A program made the translations under genes and the position numbers. This document shows positions 7,303 through 15,144 of a stretch of DNA of 64,000 bases, one piece after another (the first letter of the stretch is position 1; every line of letters begins with the position of its first letter). The notes below the pieces were generated by a model. That model saw only the letters and a program-made list of their open reading frames with translations. It ran no database searches and had not been told where the DNA came from. The DNA comes from Microbispora amethystogenes (GTDB lineage Bacteria; Actinomycetota; Actinomycetes; Streptosporangiales; Streptosporangiaceae): positions 27,442 through 91,441 of the forward strand of contig NZ_BOOB01000040.1 of NCBI RefSeq assembly GCF_016863015.1. Direction: 5' to 3'.

Positions 7303-8499
7303 GTGCGGCTCCGGTACAACTTCCGCCTCTATCCGACGCCGGGCCAGCGTCACGCGCTGGCCCGCGCGTTCGGGTGCGCGCGGGTGGTGTTCAACGACGG
7401 GCTGCGCGCACGACACGACGCACGCGAGAACGGACAGCCGTACATCTCGGATGGGGAGTTGTCCAAGCGGGTTATCACGCAGGCGAAGAACACCCCCGAT
7501 CGCGACTGGCTGGGCGAGGTGTCCGCCGTGGTGTTACAGCAGGCGCTGGCGGATCTGAACACCGCCTACCGGAACTTCTTCGCCTCGGTCACGGGAAAGC
7601 GGCAGGGGCCGAAACTCGCCCCGCCCCGGTTCCGGTCCCGCAAGGACAACCGGCAGGCGATCCGCTTCACCAAGAACGCCCGGTTCTCCATCACCACGGG
7701 CGGGAAACTACGGTTACCGAAGATCGGCGATGTGCCGGTTCGCTGGTCGCGGGACCTGCCCGCCGGACCATCTTCGGTGACGGTGGTCAAGGACAGGGCC
7801 GGCCGATACTTCGCATCCTTTGTGATCGAGGTCGCCGAGCGGCCCCTGCCATCGGTCGAGCCCGAGACGGGGATAGACCTGGGGCTGTCGGCCTTCGCGG
7901 TCCTGTCGAACGGCCGGAAGATCGACTCCCCGCGTTTCCTGCGCCGAGCCGAGAAGAAGCTCAAGCGGCTCCAGCGGGCGCTGTCGCGCAAAGCCGAGGG
8001 ATCGAACAACCGGGCCAAGGCCCGGCAGAAGGTTGCCCGTCAGCACGCGAAGGTCGCCGACGCGCGCCGCGAGTTCCACCACCAGCTCTCCACTCGGATA
8101 GTCCGCGACAACCAAGCGATCTACGTGGAAGACCTGGCGGTCAAGGGGCTGGCGCGCACCAGGGTGGCCAAGAGCGTGCATGACGCGGGCTGGTCGGCCT
8201 TCGCCGGCATGCTGGAATACAAAGCCCGCCTGTACGGCCGGATTTTCCACCGGATCGACCGGTGGTTCCCCTCCTCCAAGCTCTGCTCAGGATGCGGGGC
8301 ACTGGCCGAGTCGATGCCGCTTGCCGTCCGGTGGTGGACCTGCCCCTGCGGGGCGGTCCACGACCGGGACGTCAACGCCGCGATCAACATCCTCGCCGCC
8401 GGACGGGCGGAGAGACCAAACGCCTGTGGAGCGCAGGTAAGACCAGGCCCTGGCCTGGCACAGCGCGAGGAAGCAGGAAGCCTCAGAGGTGCCGCGTGA
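7303..8499 (+). CDS. tnpB: TnpB, RNA-guided RuvC-like nuclease of IS605-type element
   Basis: 398 residues from GTG 7303 (RLRYNFRLYPTPGQRHALAR, the usual OrfB_IS605 entry). The RuvC triad is D192 in TGIDLGLSAFAV, E276 in IYVEDLAVKGL and D356 in HDRDVNAAINIL. A zinc ribbon is present as CSGCG and CPCG around residues 327-350. TnpB proteins use a right-end transcript (omega RNA) to cut DNA next to a short motif that equals the element's insertion site, here probably CTAC. Length and all catalytic residues are intact although the partner tnpA is damaged. Confidence 0.93.
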   Translation: MRLRYNFRLYPTPGQRHALARAFGCARVVFNDGLRARHDARENGQPYISDGELSKRVITQAKNTPDRDWLGEVSAVVLQQALADLNTAYRNFFASVTGKRQGPKLAPPRFRSRKDNRQAIRFTKNARFSITTGGKLRLPKIGDVPVRWSRDLPAGPSSVTVVKDRAGRYFASFVIEVAERPLPSVEPETGIDLGLSAFAVLSNGRKIDSPRFLRRAEKKLKRLQRALSRKAEGSNNRAKARQKVARQHAKVADARREFHHQLSTRIVRDNQAIYVEDLAVKGLARTRVAKSVHDAGWSAFAGMLEYKARLYGRIFHRIDRWFPSSKLCSGCGALAESMPLAVRWWTCPCGAVHDRDVNAAINILAAGRAERPNACGAQVRPGPGLAQREEAGSLRGAA

Positions 8500-8569
8500 A
8501 CGCGCGGCACGGGCTGAATCCCCGGCCGTCAGGCCGGGGAGCGCGTCAACTGCTGGGACGCGGCACCTA
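8400..8569 (+). ncRNA. Predicted omega RNA (reRNA) of the first tnpB element
   Basis: In characterised TnpB systems the guide RNA derives from the 3' end of tnpB and the element right end, with the guide read from flanking DNA. Here the region holds two strong hairpins: GTGCCGCG/CGCGGCAC (8489-8496, 8503-8510, overlapping the tnpB stop) and CCCCGGCC/GGCCGGGG (8520-8539), then ends at TCAA. The guide would start at 8550 (CTGCTGGGACGCGGCACC). Boundaries are approximate; the 5' end cannot be fixed from sequence. Confidence 0.55.
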
Positions 8570-8618
8570 CGAGCGCTTCGCCGCCCACTGGCCGACCTCG
8601 CCCGGAGGGGGAGGCTGA
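8550..8618 (+). pseudogene. RibD/DHFR-like family gene, downstream fragment
   Basis: Encodes LLGRGTYERFAAHWPTSPGG and a stop at 8616-8618, in the same frame as the 5' fragment if the element is removed. GRxTYE-FAxxWP is the conserved middle of the family. The last ~110 residues of a normal protein are missing; the following DNA is GC-rich and leads directly to the next gene on the minus strand. Confidence 0.8.
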
Positions 8619-8651
8619 CGGCCGGGGCCGGGGCCGGGGGGGAGGGTGCGG

Positions 8652-9602
8652 TCAGCGGAGCAGGTCGAGGGCCCGGGCGGTGCCGAGGGAGTCGTCGACG
8701 GCGGTGTGCCGGGGCTCGGCCTCGCCGCGCAGCACCTCGTGGATGTGGCGGATGCCGAAGGAGAATGTCGAGCCCTCCCCCGGCTCGTGCCGCTGGACCG
8801 GCCGCTCCTCGCGCCAGACCTCCATCACGTCGTGCGGCTTCGGGTGGAAGGGATTGGTCAGGCGGATCTCCCCGCCGGTGCCGACCAGCCGGGCGTACGT
8901 CGTGAACGGCAGGTCGAAGCTGCAGCTCAGCAGCAGGCGGCCGGGATCGAACTCGAGCACTCCGGCGGTCTCGACGTCCACCCCGGCCTCGCCCTTGACC
9001 GTGACGGCGTGACCGGCCACGGCCTCGCGGCCGAACAGCAACTGCGCGAACCGTACGGAGTAGCAGCCCACGTCGTAGAGGGCGCCGCCGCCGAGGGCCG
9101 CGTCGAGCCTGATGTTCTCCGCGCCCTCGAGCTGGAAGTGGAAGGACGACCAGATCTCCCGCAGGTCGCCGATGGCGCCCTGTTCGAGGAGCTCGCGCAG
9201 CCGGGCCGTCTGCGGGTGGAACGGGAAGACGAACGCCTCCCAGAGCGGGCGGGCCGACCGGCGGGCCACGTCGATCACGCTTTCGGCCTCCGTGGCCGTG
9301 AGGCAGAGCGGCTTCTCGCACAGCACCGCCTTGCCGGCCTCCAGGGCGGCGATCGTCCACGGCGCGTGCAGGGCGTTCGGGAGCGGGACGTAGACCGCGT
9401 CGATGTCCGGGTCCTCGATCACGGCCTCGTACCCGCGCACCGCACGGCCGACGCCGTTCTCACCGGCGAACGCCTCGGCCCGCGCGAGGTCGCGGCCCGC
9501 CACGACGGCGGCCGTGCCGCCGCCCGCCTCGCGCAGACCCGGAAGGAACGCCCGGGCGGCGATGCCCGCCGTGCCGAGGATGCCCCACCGAACACCGCTC
9601 AT
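8652..9602 (-). CDS. Gfo/Idh/MocA family NAD(P)-dependent oxidoreductase
   Basis: 316 residues from ATG 9602, preceded by GAGGAGT. The N-terminus VRWGILGTAGIAARAFLPGL is the Rossmann nucleotide-binding motif of the family, VLCEKPLCLT carries the EKP catalytic lysine motif, and GGGALYDVGCYSV is the conserved C-terminal domain entry. Family members oxidise or reduce sugars and related alcohols; trans-1,2-dihydrobenzene-1,2-diol dehydrogenase-like proteins share this length. No sugar gene is adjacent, so the substrate is unknown. A divergent promoter is shared with the OsmC-family gene. Confidence 0.88.
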   Translation of the reverse strand: MSGVRWGILGTAGIAARAFLPGLREAGGGTAAVVAGRDLARAEAFAGENGVGRAVRGYEAVIEDPDIDAVYVPLPNALHAPWTIAALEAGKAVLCEKPLCLTATEAESVIDVARRSARPLWEAFVFPFHPQTARLRELLEQGAIGDLREIWSSFHFQLEGAENIRLDAALGGGALYDVGCYSVRFAQLLFGREAVAGHAVTVKGEAGVDVETAGVLEFDPGRLLLSCSFDLPFTTYARLVGTGGEIRLTNPFHPKPHDVMEVWREERPVQRHEPGEGSTFSFGIRHIHEVLRGEAEPRHTAVDDSLGTARALDLLR

Positions 9603-9729
9603 ACCGATCCACTCCTCGTCGCCCAGATCCTGCGGGGACGGTAGCACAGGTGAATCTTTGCCCCTGGATTCCGATATCAGGCAGGTCAGAGGGGTACGCC
9701 ACCCGCCGATCCATGACGGGGGAAACGCG

Positions 9730-10377
9730 ATGAGCGAGGAAATACGGCGGTTCACTCACCTGCCGGGCGACCGGGCACCGGGGCCCGACTATTCGGGCCC
9801 CGGGGTGGAGGCGGAGCTCACCGGGCTCATGCGCCCGGACGAAGCCCGGCCCGGAGCCCGACCCAAGGACCGGGCTGGCGAACAGCCCGGCGAGGCGGCG
9901 CAGCCAGGCCCGGCCCGGGAAGGCGGGCCGGGGCAGGAGCGGCGCGGCGATCGCGGCGGTGACGGGTCGTACGACGGCCTCTACACGGCCCGCGCCTCGT
10001 CCGTCCTGGGAAAGGTGGCCTCCGACGACGGCCTGCTCGACGTGCGCATCAAGGCGCCCCCGGAGCTGGGCGGGCCGGGCGGGGAGACCAACCCCGAACA
10101 ACTGCTCGCGGCGGCGTACGCGTCGTGCTTCCACAACTCGCTGACCCTGGTCGCCGGACGCCAGGGCACCCGGACCGCCGACGCCACCGTCGACGCCTCC
10201 GTCACGCTGCGCAAGAGGGGCATCGCCGACGACTACACGATCAGTACGGACGTGACCGTACGCCTGCCGGGGGTCGAGCCCGAGACGGCCCGGCGGCTGG
10301 TGGACGAGGCCCACCGCGAGTGCCCGTACTCCCGCGCCTTCACACAGGGCGCCGAGGTCCACGTCCACGTCGCCTGA
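9730..10377 (+). CDS. Ohr/OsmC family peroxiredoxin with a long disordered N-terminal extension
   Basis: 215 residues from ATG 9730 (GGGGGAAA upstream). The core starts near residue 78 at YDGLYTARASSVLG and has both redox cysteines: AAYASCFHNSL and HRECPYSRAF, the arrangement used by organic hydroperoxide reductases. A normal Ohr is ~140 residues. Here ~75 extra residues rich in Pro, Gly, Arg and Asp precede it (for example DEARPGARPKDRAGEQPGEA). The family detoxifies organic peroxides in the cytoplasm. The extension has no known domain. Confidence 0.87.
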   Translation: MSEEIRRFTHLPGDRAPGPDYSGPGVEAELTGLMRPDEARPGARPKDRAGEQPGEAAQPGPAREGGPGQERRGDRGGDGSYDGLYTARASSVLGKVASDDGLLDVRIKAPPELGGPGGETNPEQLLAAAYASCFHNSLTLVAGRQGTRTADATVDASVTLRKRGIADDYTISTDVTVRLPGVEPETARRLVDEAHRECPYSRAFTQGAEVHVHVA

Positions 10378-10449
10378 ATCGCGTCCCTGACCGTACACGG
10401 CCCGTGCCCGGGGGAACACGGACCGCGTACGAGCCGGCCGGGACGGGAC

Positions 10450-11226
10450 TTAGACCCTCTGCCAGAGCGCCGGGACGTTCGGCGGCTCCCAGCCGGTGAG
10501 CGCGGTGTGCGCCTGGATGCATCGGTAGGTCAGGCCTGCGTAGGTGACCCGGTCTCCCACCTTGTACGCCGTACCGGCTGCCCAGGTGCCACCCGGGACG
10601 GTCGGGGTCGGCGAGGGACTGCGCGTGGGAGAGGCGCTGGGAGAAGGACTGGGCGAAGGGCTCGGCGAGGGGGTGCGCTGCGGCGTCGGGGACGGGCTCG
10701 GGCTGGGCGTCCCACCCGAACCGACCTGGAGGTCGACGCAGGCGTAGAAGGCGTTCGTCGTGTCGGCCACGTTCCAGACGGCGAGCACCTTCTGCCGGCC
10801 CGTACGGCCGCCCAGATTCACACTGTGGGTGACCATGGCCGGCGGCTGCGCGCCGTGGTCGTCGAAGACGGCGATCCGCGTGCCTCCGATGTAGTACTCC
10901 CACGTGCTCGTCGAGTGGCGGGCGGTCAGCGTCCAGGTGAAGGTGACGGTGTTGCCGACGCTGGTCGCGGGCCACGACCGGCTCTCGTCGTCGAGCTGGG
11001 CGAACCGGGCGTTGCCGCCGCTGCAGCTTCGCAGCCCCTTCGGCCCTTCCACGCTCTGGGGTTCGTACACGATGTCGCCGCAGTTGGGGACGCGGCCCTG
11101 CGCGCACATCGCCTGCCGGCTCGCCGGCGACACGATGTATCCGTGCGCCTGGGCGGGCGAGGCGACGAACACGGTGGCACCGATGACGACCGTCGCCGTC
11201 GCGAGGAAGGTCAGCGCTCTTCGCAT
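10450..11226 (-). CDS. Secreted AA10 lytic polysaccharide monooxygenase with C-terminal CBM5/12
   Basis: 258 residues from ATG 11226 with GAGGAG upstream. A signal peptide ends in SPAQA before H28 (HGYIVSPASRQAMCAQG). The first copper-brace histidine is therefore the mature N-terminus, and the second is in WTLTARHSTSTWEYY. A Ser/Pro-rich linker (~residues 175-205) leads to a small chitin/cellulose-binding module (WAAGTAYKVGDRVTYAGLTY, TGWEPPNVPALWQ). The enzyme should cleave chitin or cellulose oxidatively outside the cell. Its promoter has a GAAAGTTTC site. Confidence 0.93.
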   Translation of the reverse strand: MRRALTFLATATVVIGATVFVASPAQAHGYIVSPASRQAMCAQGRVPNCGDIVYEPQSVEGPKGLRSCSGGNARFAQLDDESRSWPATSVGNTVTFTWTLTARHSTSTWEYYIGGTRIAVFDDHGAQPPAMVTHSVNLGGRTGRQKVLAVWNVADTTNAFYACVDLQVGSGGTPSPSPSPTPQRTPSPSPSPSPSPSASPTRSPSPTPTVPGGTWAAGTAYKVGDRVTYAGLTYRCIQAHTALTGWEPPNVPALWQRV

Positions 11227-11266
11227 GTGGTGCTCCTCACTGCTGGGGGGTGGCGCAAATATAAAA

Positions 11267-11275
11267 GAAAGTTTC
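11267..11275. promoter_or_regulatory. GAAAGTTTC palindrome upstream of the LPMO gene
   Basis: GAAAGTTTC lies 41-49 bp upstream of the LPMO start. It matches the GAAAsTTTC-type sites reported near polysaccharide-degradation genes of Streptomyces and recognised by LacI-type regulators. A GAAACTTTC site lies at 27068-27076 before the sugar-binding protein gene, suggesting shared control. The regulator is not in this window. Confidence 0.5.
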
Positions 11276-11382
11276 CTAAGAGTGAAGGCCCAATAGCTGC
11301 GTCTACCTGCGACATTAAGATCTTTTAGGATGGATCGGTCCACCAACGCCGCCGCCGGTGGAGCCCCCCGGACCGCGGGTCG

Positions 11383-11432
11383 TTGACAGGGCGAACCGGT
11401 CACCTAAACTTCTTCATGTGAACGACCGTTCA
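11383..11432 (+). promoter_or_regulatory. arsR-type promoter and operator overlapping a leaderless start
   Basis: TTGACA (11383-11388) and TAAACT (11405-11410) are separated by 16 bp. The GTG at 11418 lies 7 bases after the -10 box, where transcription should begin, so the mRNA is probably leaderless. TGAACG-AC-CGTTCA (11419-11432) is a perfect 6-2-6 inverted repeat at +1 and resembles SmtB/ArsR-family operators (TGAA...TTCA). A repressor bound there would block initiation. Confidence 0.72.
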
Positions 11433-11825
11433 AACGTTGTGGACATCGAGACCGCCGACTCCTGCATGCTGCCCGTGGTCGACGCCGGCCGGGTGGAGAG
11501 CGTCAGGCGGGTCATGCCGGGCCCGGAGACGATGGAGGACCTGGCGCAGATCTTCGGGCTGCTGTCCGACCCCGGACGGCTGCGGCTGATCGCGGCGCTG
11601 CTCGAAGGCGGCGAGATGTGCGTGTGCGACCTCGCCGCGGCCACCGGGCACAGCATGTCCGCGGCGTCCCACGCCCTGCGCCTGCTGCGGGCCCACAACG
11701 TGGTGAAGGTCCGGCGCACGGGAAGGATGGCCTACTACCGCCTCGCGGACTCGCATGTGCGACTGCTGTTCGATCTGGCGATCACGCACATCACGCATGA
11801 GGAGAAGGACCGGGACGATGAGTGA
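11418..11825 (+). CDS. ArsR/SmtB-family metal-sensing repressor
   Basis: 135 residues from GTG 11418. The winged helix contains LLSDPGRLRLIAALLEGG and the recognition helix region HSMSAASHALRLLRAHNVV. C68 and C70 in EMCVCDL, with C16, form the CadC-type alpha3N site. D111, H113, H124 and H127 (LADSHVRLLFDLAITHITH) reproduce the D-x-H...H-x-x-E/H spacing of the SmtB alpha5 zinc site. It overlaps the efflux gene by 8 bp, so it should repress its own operon and release on Zn/Cd-type ions. Confidence 0.9.
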   Translation: MNDRSNVVDIETADSCMLPVVDAGRVESVRRVMPGPETMEDLAQIFGLLSDPGRLRLIAALLEGGEMCVCDLAAATGHSMSAASHALRLLRAHNVVKVRRTGRMAYYRLADSHVRLLFDLAITHITHEEKDRDDE

Positions 11826-12993
11826 GACCGGCACAGGGCACGAACCCCCGCACGACACCCCGCACGAAACCCCGCACGAGGACCTGCGGGGACCCCGGCG
11901 CGGGACGGAACAGGGACACGGACATGGTCGCGCCCCCGGCCACGCTCATGGTCACGGGCACGGCCACGCGGTCAGCGCCGAGGCCGACCGGCGACTGCTG
12001 ACCGGCGCGCTGGTGCTCATCCTCGGCTTCATGGCGGCCGAGGTCGTCGTCGGTGTCGTCGCGCGCTCCCTCGCCCTGGTGTCCGACGCCGGGCACATGC
12101 TCACCGACGCCATCGCGATCGCCTTCGCGATCGTGGCCATGCGGATCGCCGCCCGGCCGCCCCAGGGCGGCTTCACGTACGGCCTCAAACGCGCGGAGAT
12201 CATCTCCGCGCAGATCAACGGCATCACGTTGCTGCTGCTCAGTGTCTGGTTCGTCTACGAGGGCGTACGCCGGCTGATCGAGCCGCCCGAGGTCGCGGGC
12301 GCGTACGTGGTCGTGACGGGGATCGCCGGGATCGTGGTCAACCTCGCCGCGACCTGGCTGCTGAGCAGGGCGAACCGGTCGAGCCTCAACGTCGAGGGCG
12401 CGTTCCAGCACATCCTGAACGACCTGTTCGCGTTCGTCGCGACCACGGTCGCCGGCGCGGTGGTGTGGGCCACCGGCTGGAGCCGGGCCGACGCCCTGGC
12501 CGCGCTGGTCGTGGCCGCCCTGATGCTCAAGGCCGGCTGGGGCCTGGTGCGCGACTCCGGCCGGGTCTTCATGGAGGCCGCCCCCGCGGGCATGAGCCCC
12601 GCCGAGATCGGCCGCAGGACGGCCGCCCTGGAGCATGTGGTCGAGGTGCACGACCTGCACATCTGGGAGGTCACCTCCGGCTATCCGGCGATGTCCGCGC
12701 ACATCCTGGTCTCTCCCGGATCCGACTGCCACGCCGTACGGCAGGCCGCCCAGCGGATGGTCCACGACGAGTACGGCATCGCCCACACCACCCTCCAGGT
12801 CGACCACGCCCCTCCGGACCTGCTCGCCATCGGCGGCCCGGCCGAGCCCCACTGCGCGGAGGCGCACGGCCCGGCGCACACCAACGGACGGCCTCCCGAG
12901 GACGCCTCCGGCAGGCGCGGCCCGAACGGGTGCCCGGGACGCCGCAGGATCAGATTCCCCCGCCCCGACCGCCTCTCCGATCGCCCCAGCTGA
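11818..12993 (+). CDS. Cation diffusion facilitator (CzcD/ZitB-like) metal efflux protein
   Basis: 391 residues from ATG 11818, which overlaps the regulator stop. A histidine-rich N-terminus (GHGHGRAPGHAHGHGHGH) precedes six predicted membrane helices. The metal-transport tetrad is seen as SDAGHMLTDA in helix 2 (HxxxD) and FQHILNDLFAF in helix 5 (HxxxD). A cytoplasmic C-terminal domain (VVEVHDLHIWEVTSGYPAMS) and a further His/Cys-containing tail follow. It exports zinc, cobalt or cadmium in exchange for protons. The long basic tail (residues ~345-391) is unusual. Confidence 0.93.
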   Translation: MSETGTGHEPPHDTPHETPHEDLRGPRRGTEQGHGHGRAPGHAHGHGHGHAVSAEADRRLLTGALVLILGFMAAEVVVGVVARSLALVSDAGHMLTDAIAIAFAIVAMRIAARPPQGGFTYGLKRAEIISAQINGITLLLLSVWFVYEGVRRLIEPPEVAGAYVVVTGIAGIVVNLAATWLLSRANRSSLNVEGAFQHILNDLFAFVATTVAGAVVWATGWSRADALAALVVAALMLKAGWGLVRDSGRVFMEAAPAGMSPAEIGRRTAALEHVVEVHDLHIWEVTSGYPAMSAHILVSPGSDCHAVRQAAQRMVHDEYGIAHTTLQVDHAPPDLLAIGGPAEPHCAEAHGPAHTNGRPPEDASGRRGPNGCPGRRRIRFPRPDRLSDRPS

Positions 12994-13011
12994 CCGTCGC
13001 GATCCGCCGGT

Positions 13012-14433
13012 TCACCCCGCCGGGGTCCGGTCGTCGAGCGTCCATCCCCGGCGAAGGAACAGCCGGTAGCCGACGACGGCGGGAACGTCGATCCCGAGCT
13101 TTCCGGCATCCGTGGTGAGGATCTCCTCGCTGGAGCCGAGGCGGCCGGTGCCCGGATCGATGACGAGCACCAGCCTCCTGGGCAGTCCCCTGGTCACGTC
13201 CAGGGCGACGGCCTCCCCGGCCCGGCCCGCCCGGTCGGTCGTCCGGCCCAGATAGCCGAGCGGCTGGCCCGCCAGCATCCGCCAGAGCGCGGCCGAGAGC
13301 CGGGGAGGGACGTTCCACTCGCCGTGGAGGTCGACGACGGCCCGCACCAGCTCCTCGGCCTCGGTCACGTCACCGGGCACGGGCCCCGGCGGCAGGAGGG
13401 CCCGGCGGAGGGCGGCGGCCTCCGCCGGCAGCCGGTCCGGCGACCGGCTCGACAGCGCGGCGCCCGCCGCGAACACGTCGTCCGACGTGGGGGCCACGTC
13501 GGCGGCGACCGCGGCCAGCCGCTCGCTGCCGTACCCGATGACGATCGGCGTGCCGCGACGCTCGACCCGCCGCACCGGGTCCGCCGGGGAGATCGGCGTC
13601 CACTGCTCCGTGACCGTGGGCACGACGGCGGTGCCGGTGCGACCACCGGAGACGGTGACGTTGAGAATCCACTCGTTGAGCCGCAGGTAGCTGTATCTGG
13701 CGCCCGCCGGTCTGGTCGGGTCCGGTTGCCGTCCGGCGGCCTTCGCCAGCCGCAGCAGGATCGGACGCGCGGGCGGCAGGCTTCCCGTCATCGACGACTC
13801 ACTCCCCGATCGGTGGTAGGACAGCATGGCGACGGTCGGGACACGGGCGGCGGGTTCGTCCGCGGGCTCGCTCGCGGGACCCCGCCGCGTGATCCCCGCG
13901 AGGAGAGCGATCACCACGGCCCCGGCCGTCACCCACGCGACCGTCGCGCGCCGGACCGGCAGGCGCCCGGCTGACCGGCGCCTACTGGGGTGTCCACGGA
14001 CCTTGGCCGGGTCGGTCGCTGCGCGGGAAGGAACCTCCGGTCCTTCTTTGGCCAAGTCGGTCACTGCGCCGGAAGGAACCTCCGGTCCTCGCGAAGCCCG
14101 CTTCGCTGGGCCTTCGCTGCGGTCCTCGCTCCCTTCCGCTCCGCTCCCTCCACCCCGGTGAACATTGGCGGACGACGCACCAGCCGACAGGCGCCGGACC
14201 AACGGGCGCCGGGCCGTCGCGGCGGGGGCACGCCGCCGGCCGGAGCGCCGCCCAGCCCCGGGAACCGCTGTCGGGTCCGCTGCGGGATCCGCTGCCGGGT
14301 CCGGTGACGTGGAGACGATGGCCCGCAGCGTCGCCCGCGCCCGTGGAGTCCACGCGGCTCCGGCGAACGTCTCCGACGGCGCCGGATCGATTGGCGCCAG
14401 CATCCGCCGTACGTCGGTGAAGTCATCGGTCAC
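13012..14433 (-). CDS. CU044_5270-type membrane protein, partner of the ECF sigma factor
   Basis: 473 residues, overlapping the sigma gene by 11 bp, so translation is coupled. Residues 1-50 (RRMLAPIDPAPSETFAGAA) are cytoplasmic. A low-complexity region with two copies of a 15-residue repeat follows. One transmembrane helix (VAWVTAGAVVIALLAGI) precedes a ~280-residue extracytoplasmic domain ending in the GYRLFLRRGWTLDD region. Proteins of this type commonly sit behind ECF sigma genes in Streptosporangiaceae and are thought to act as anti-sigma or sensor partners. That role is inferred from the context. Confidence 0.75.
   Translation of the reverse strand: MTDDFTDVRRMLAPIDPAPSETFAGAAWTPRARATLRAIVSTSPDPAADPAADPTAVPGAGRRSGRRRAPAATARRPLVRRLSAGASSANVHRGGGSGAEGSEDRSEGPAKRASRGPEVPSGAVTDLAKEGPEVPSRAATDPAKVRGHPSRRRSAGRLPVRRATVAWVTAGAVVIALLAGITRRGPASEPADEPAARVPTVAMLSYHRSGSESSMTGSLPPARPILLRLAKAAGRQPDPTRPAGARYSYLRLNEWILNVTVSGGRTGTAVVPTVTEQWTPISPADPVRRVERRGTPIVIGYGSERLAAVAADVAPTSDDVFAAGAALSSRSPDRLPAEAAALRRALLPPGPVPGDVTEAEELVRAVVDLHGEWNVPPRLSAALWRMLAGQPLGYLGRTTDRAGRAGEAVALDVTRGLPRRLVLVIDPGTGRLGSSEEILTTDAGKLGIDVPAVVGYRLFLRRGWTLDDRTPAG
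14003..14092 (-). repeat. 45-bp in-frame tandem repeat within the CU044_5270-type gene
   Basis: Two copies start at 14003 and 14048, about 38 of the first 41 bases identical (both with the run GGAAGGAACCTCCGGTCC). They encode GPEVPSRAATDPAKV and GPEVPSGAVTDLAKE just before the membrane helix. The unit is a multiple of three, so copy number can vary without a frameshift. Confidence 0.8.
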
Positions 14434-14995
14434 GACCCGCGCTCCTCTCCAGCGGACCGGGCCGCGGCGCGCCGGGCGGGGTGACGGCCACCCCGTGGTC
14501 GCGCAGGGCGGCGAGGAAGCGTTGCCGGGCGCGGCGGGCGCGGGCGGCCATGGTCGCGGGCGAGCATCCGAAGACCACCGCGGCCTGCGAGACGGACAGG
14601 TCCTCCCAGCCGATCAGCCGGAGGATCTCCCGGTCGGCCGGGCTCATGCGGTGGAGGACCTCCTCCAGCGCCGTGGCCGCCACCACGTCCTCACCGTGGT
14701 CGCGGGCGACCGTCCGCCCGGACCACGCGAAGTTCGCCAGGCGGGCGAGCAGGCGCACGCTCCGCCGTTCGCGCCGTTCCTCGTTCGCGATGACACGCCG
14801 CGCGACCCCGTACAACCAGGGCAGCACGTCCGCGTCCCGCAGCGGCACGTCCCGCAGCCTCCGCCAGGCGATGGAGAACGTCTCCCCGGCGATGTCACCG
14901 GCCGTGTCCTCGCCCACCCGCCGTGCCGCGTAGCGCAGGACACTCTCGTAGCAGGTGTCGAACATCCGCGTGAACCTGACCACCTGCTCCGACAT
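14423..14995 (-). CDS. ECF-type RNA polymerase sigma factor
   Basis: 190 residues from ATG 14995 with GGAGGG upstream. Region 2: FDTCYESVLRYAARRVGEDTAGDIAGETFSIAW and LPWLYGVARRVIANEERR (core binding and -10 recognition). Region 4: LHRMSPADREILRLIGWEDLSVSQAAVVFG with helix-turn-helix CSPATMAARARRARQRF. No other conserved domain is fused. Its partner is the overlapping downstream membrane protein. The upstream 150 bp has no obvious cognate ECF promoter that I can name. Confidence 0.92.
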   Translation of the reverse strand: MSEQVVRFTRMFDTCYESVLRYAARRVGEDTAGDIAGETFSIAWRRLRDVPLRDADVLPWLYGVARRVIANEERRERRSVRLLARLANFAWSGRTVARDHGEDVVAATALEEVLHRMSPADREILRLIGWEDLSVSQAAVVFGCSPATMAARARRARQRFLAALRDHGVAVTPPGAPRPGPLERSAGRDR

Positions 14996-15144
14996 CCATG
15001 TCCCGCCCTCCGTCCGTCCGCACCTGTCTATGTCCGGCACCGCCCGGCGGATGACAGCCGGACGCGAAAAGACTTGCGGCCGGGGGCGCGGGCGGCGGCT
15101 CGGCGGCGCTGTTTGCCGTACGACCCCAGGGGTATCAGCCGCGC

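Larger units (their letters stand above)
6745..8549 (+). mobile_element. IS200/IS605-family element with frameshifted tnpA and intact tnpB
   Basis: About 1805 bp between CTAC (6741-6744) and TCAA (8546-8549). IS608-type elements insert 3' of a tetranucleotide such as TTAC, end at TCAA and make no target duplication; the geometry here is the same. Subterminal hairpins occur at the left (near GTGCTCCGGGCTTCAG) and right (CCCCGGCC/GGCCGGGG, 8520-8539). tnpA is minus strand and tnpB plus strand, divergent from 7280/7303. Boundaries are set by exact restoration of the host reading frame. A sister element lies at 48935-50671. Confidence 0.9.

Noticed and set aside
11358..11417. Upstream extension of the ArsR protein (start at 11358)
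   Set aside because: It would run through the -35 and -10 boxes, and GTG 11418 sits at the expected transcription start.
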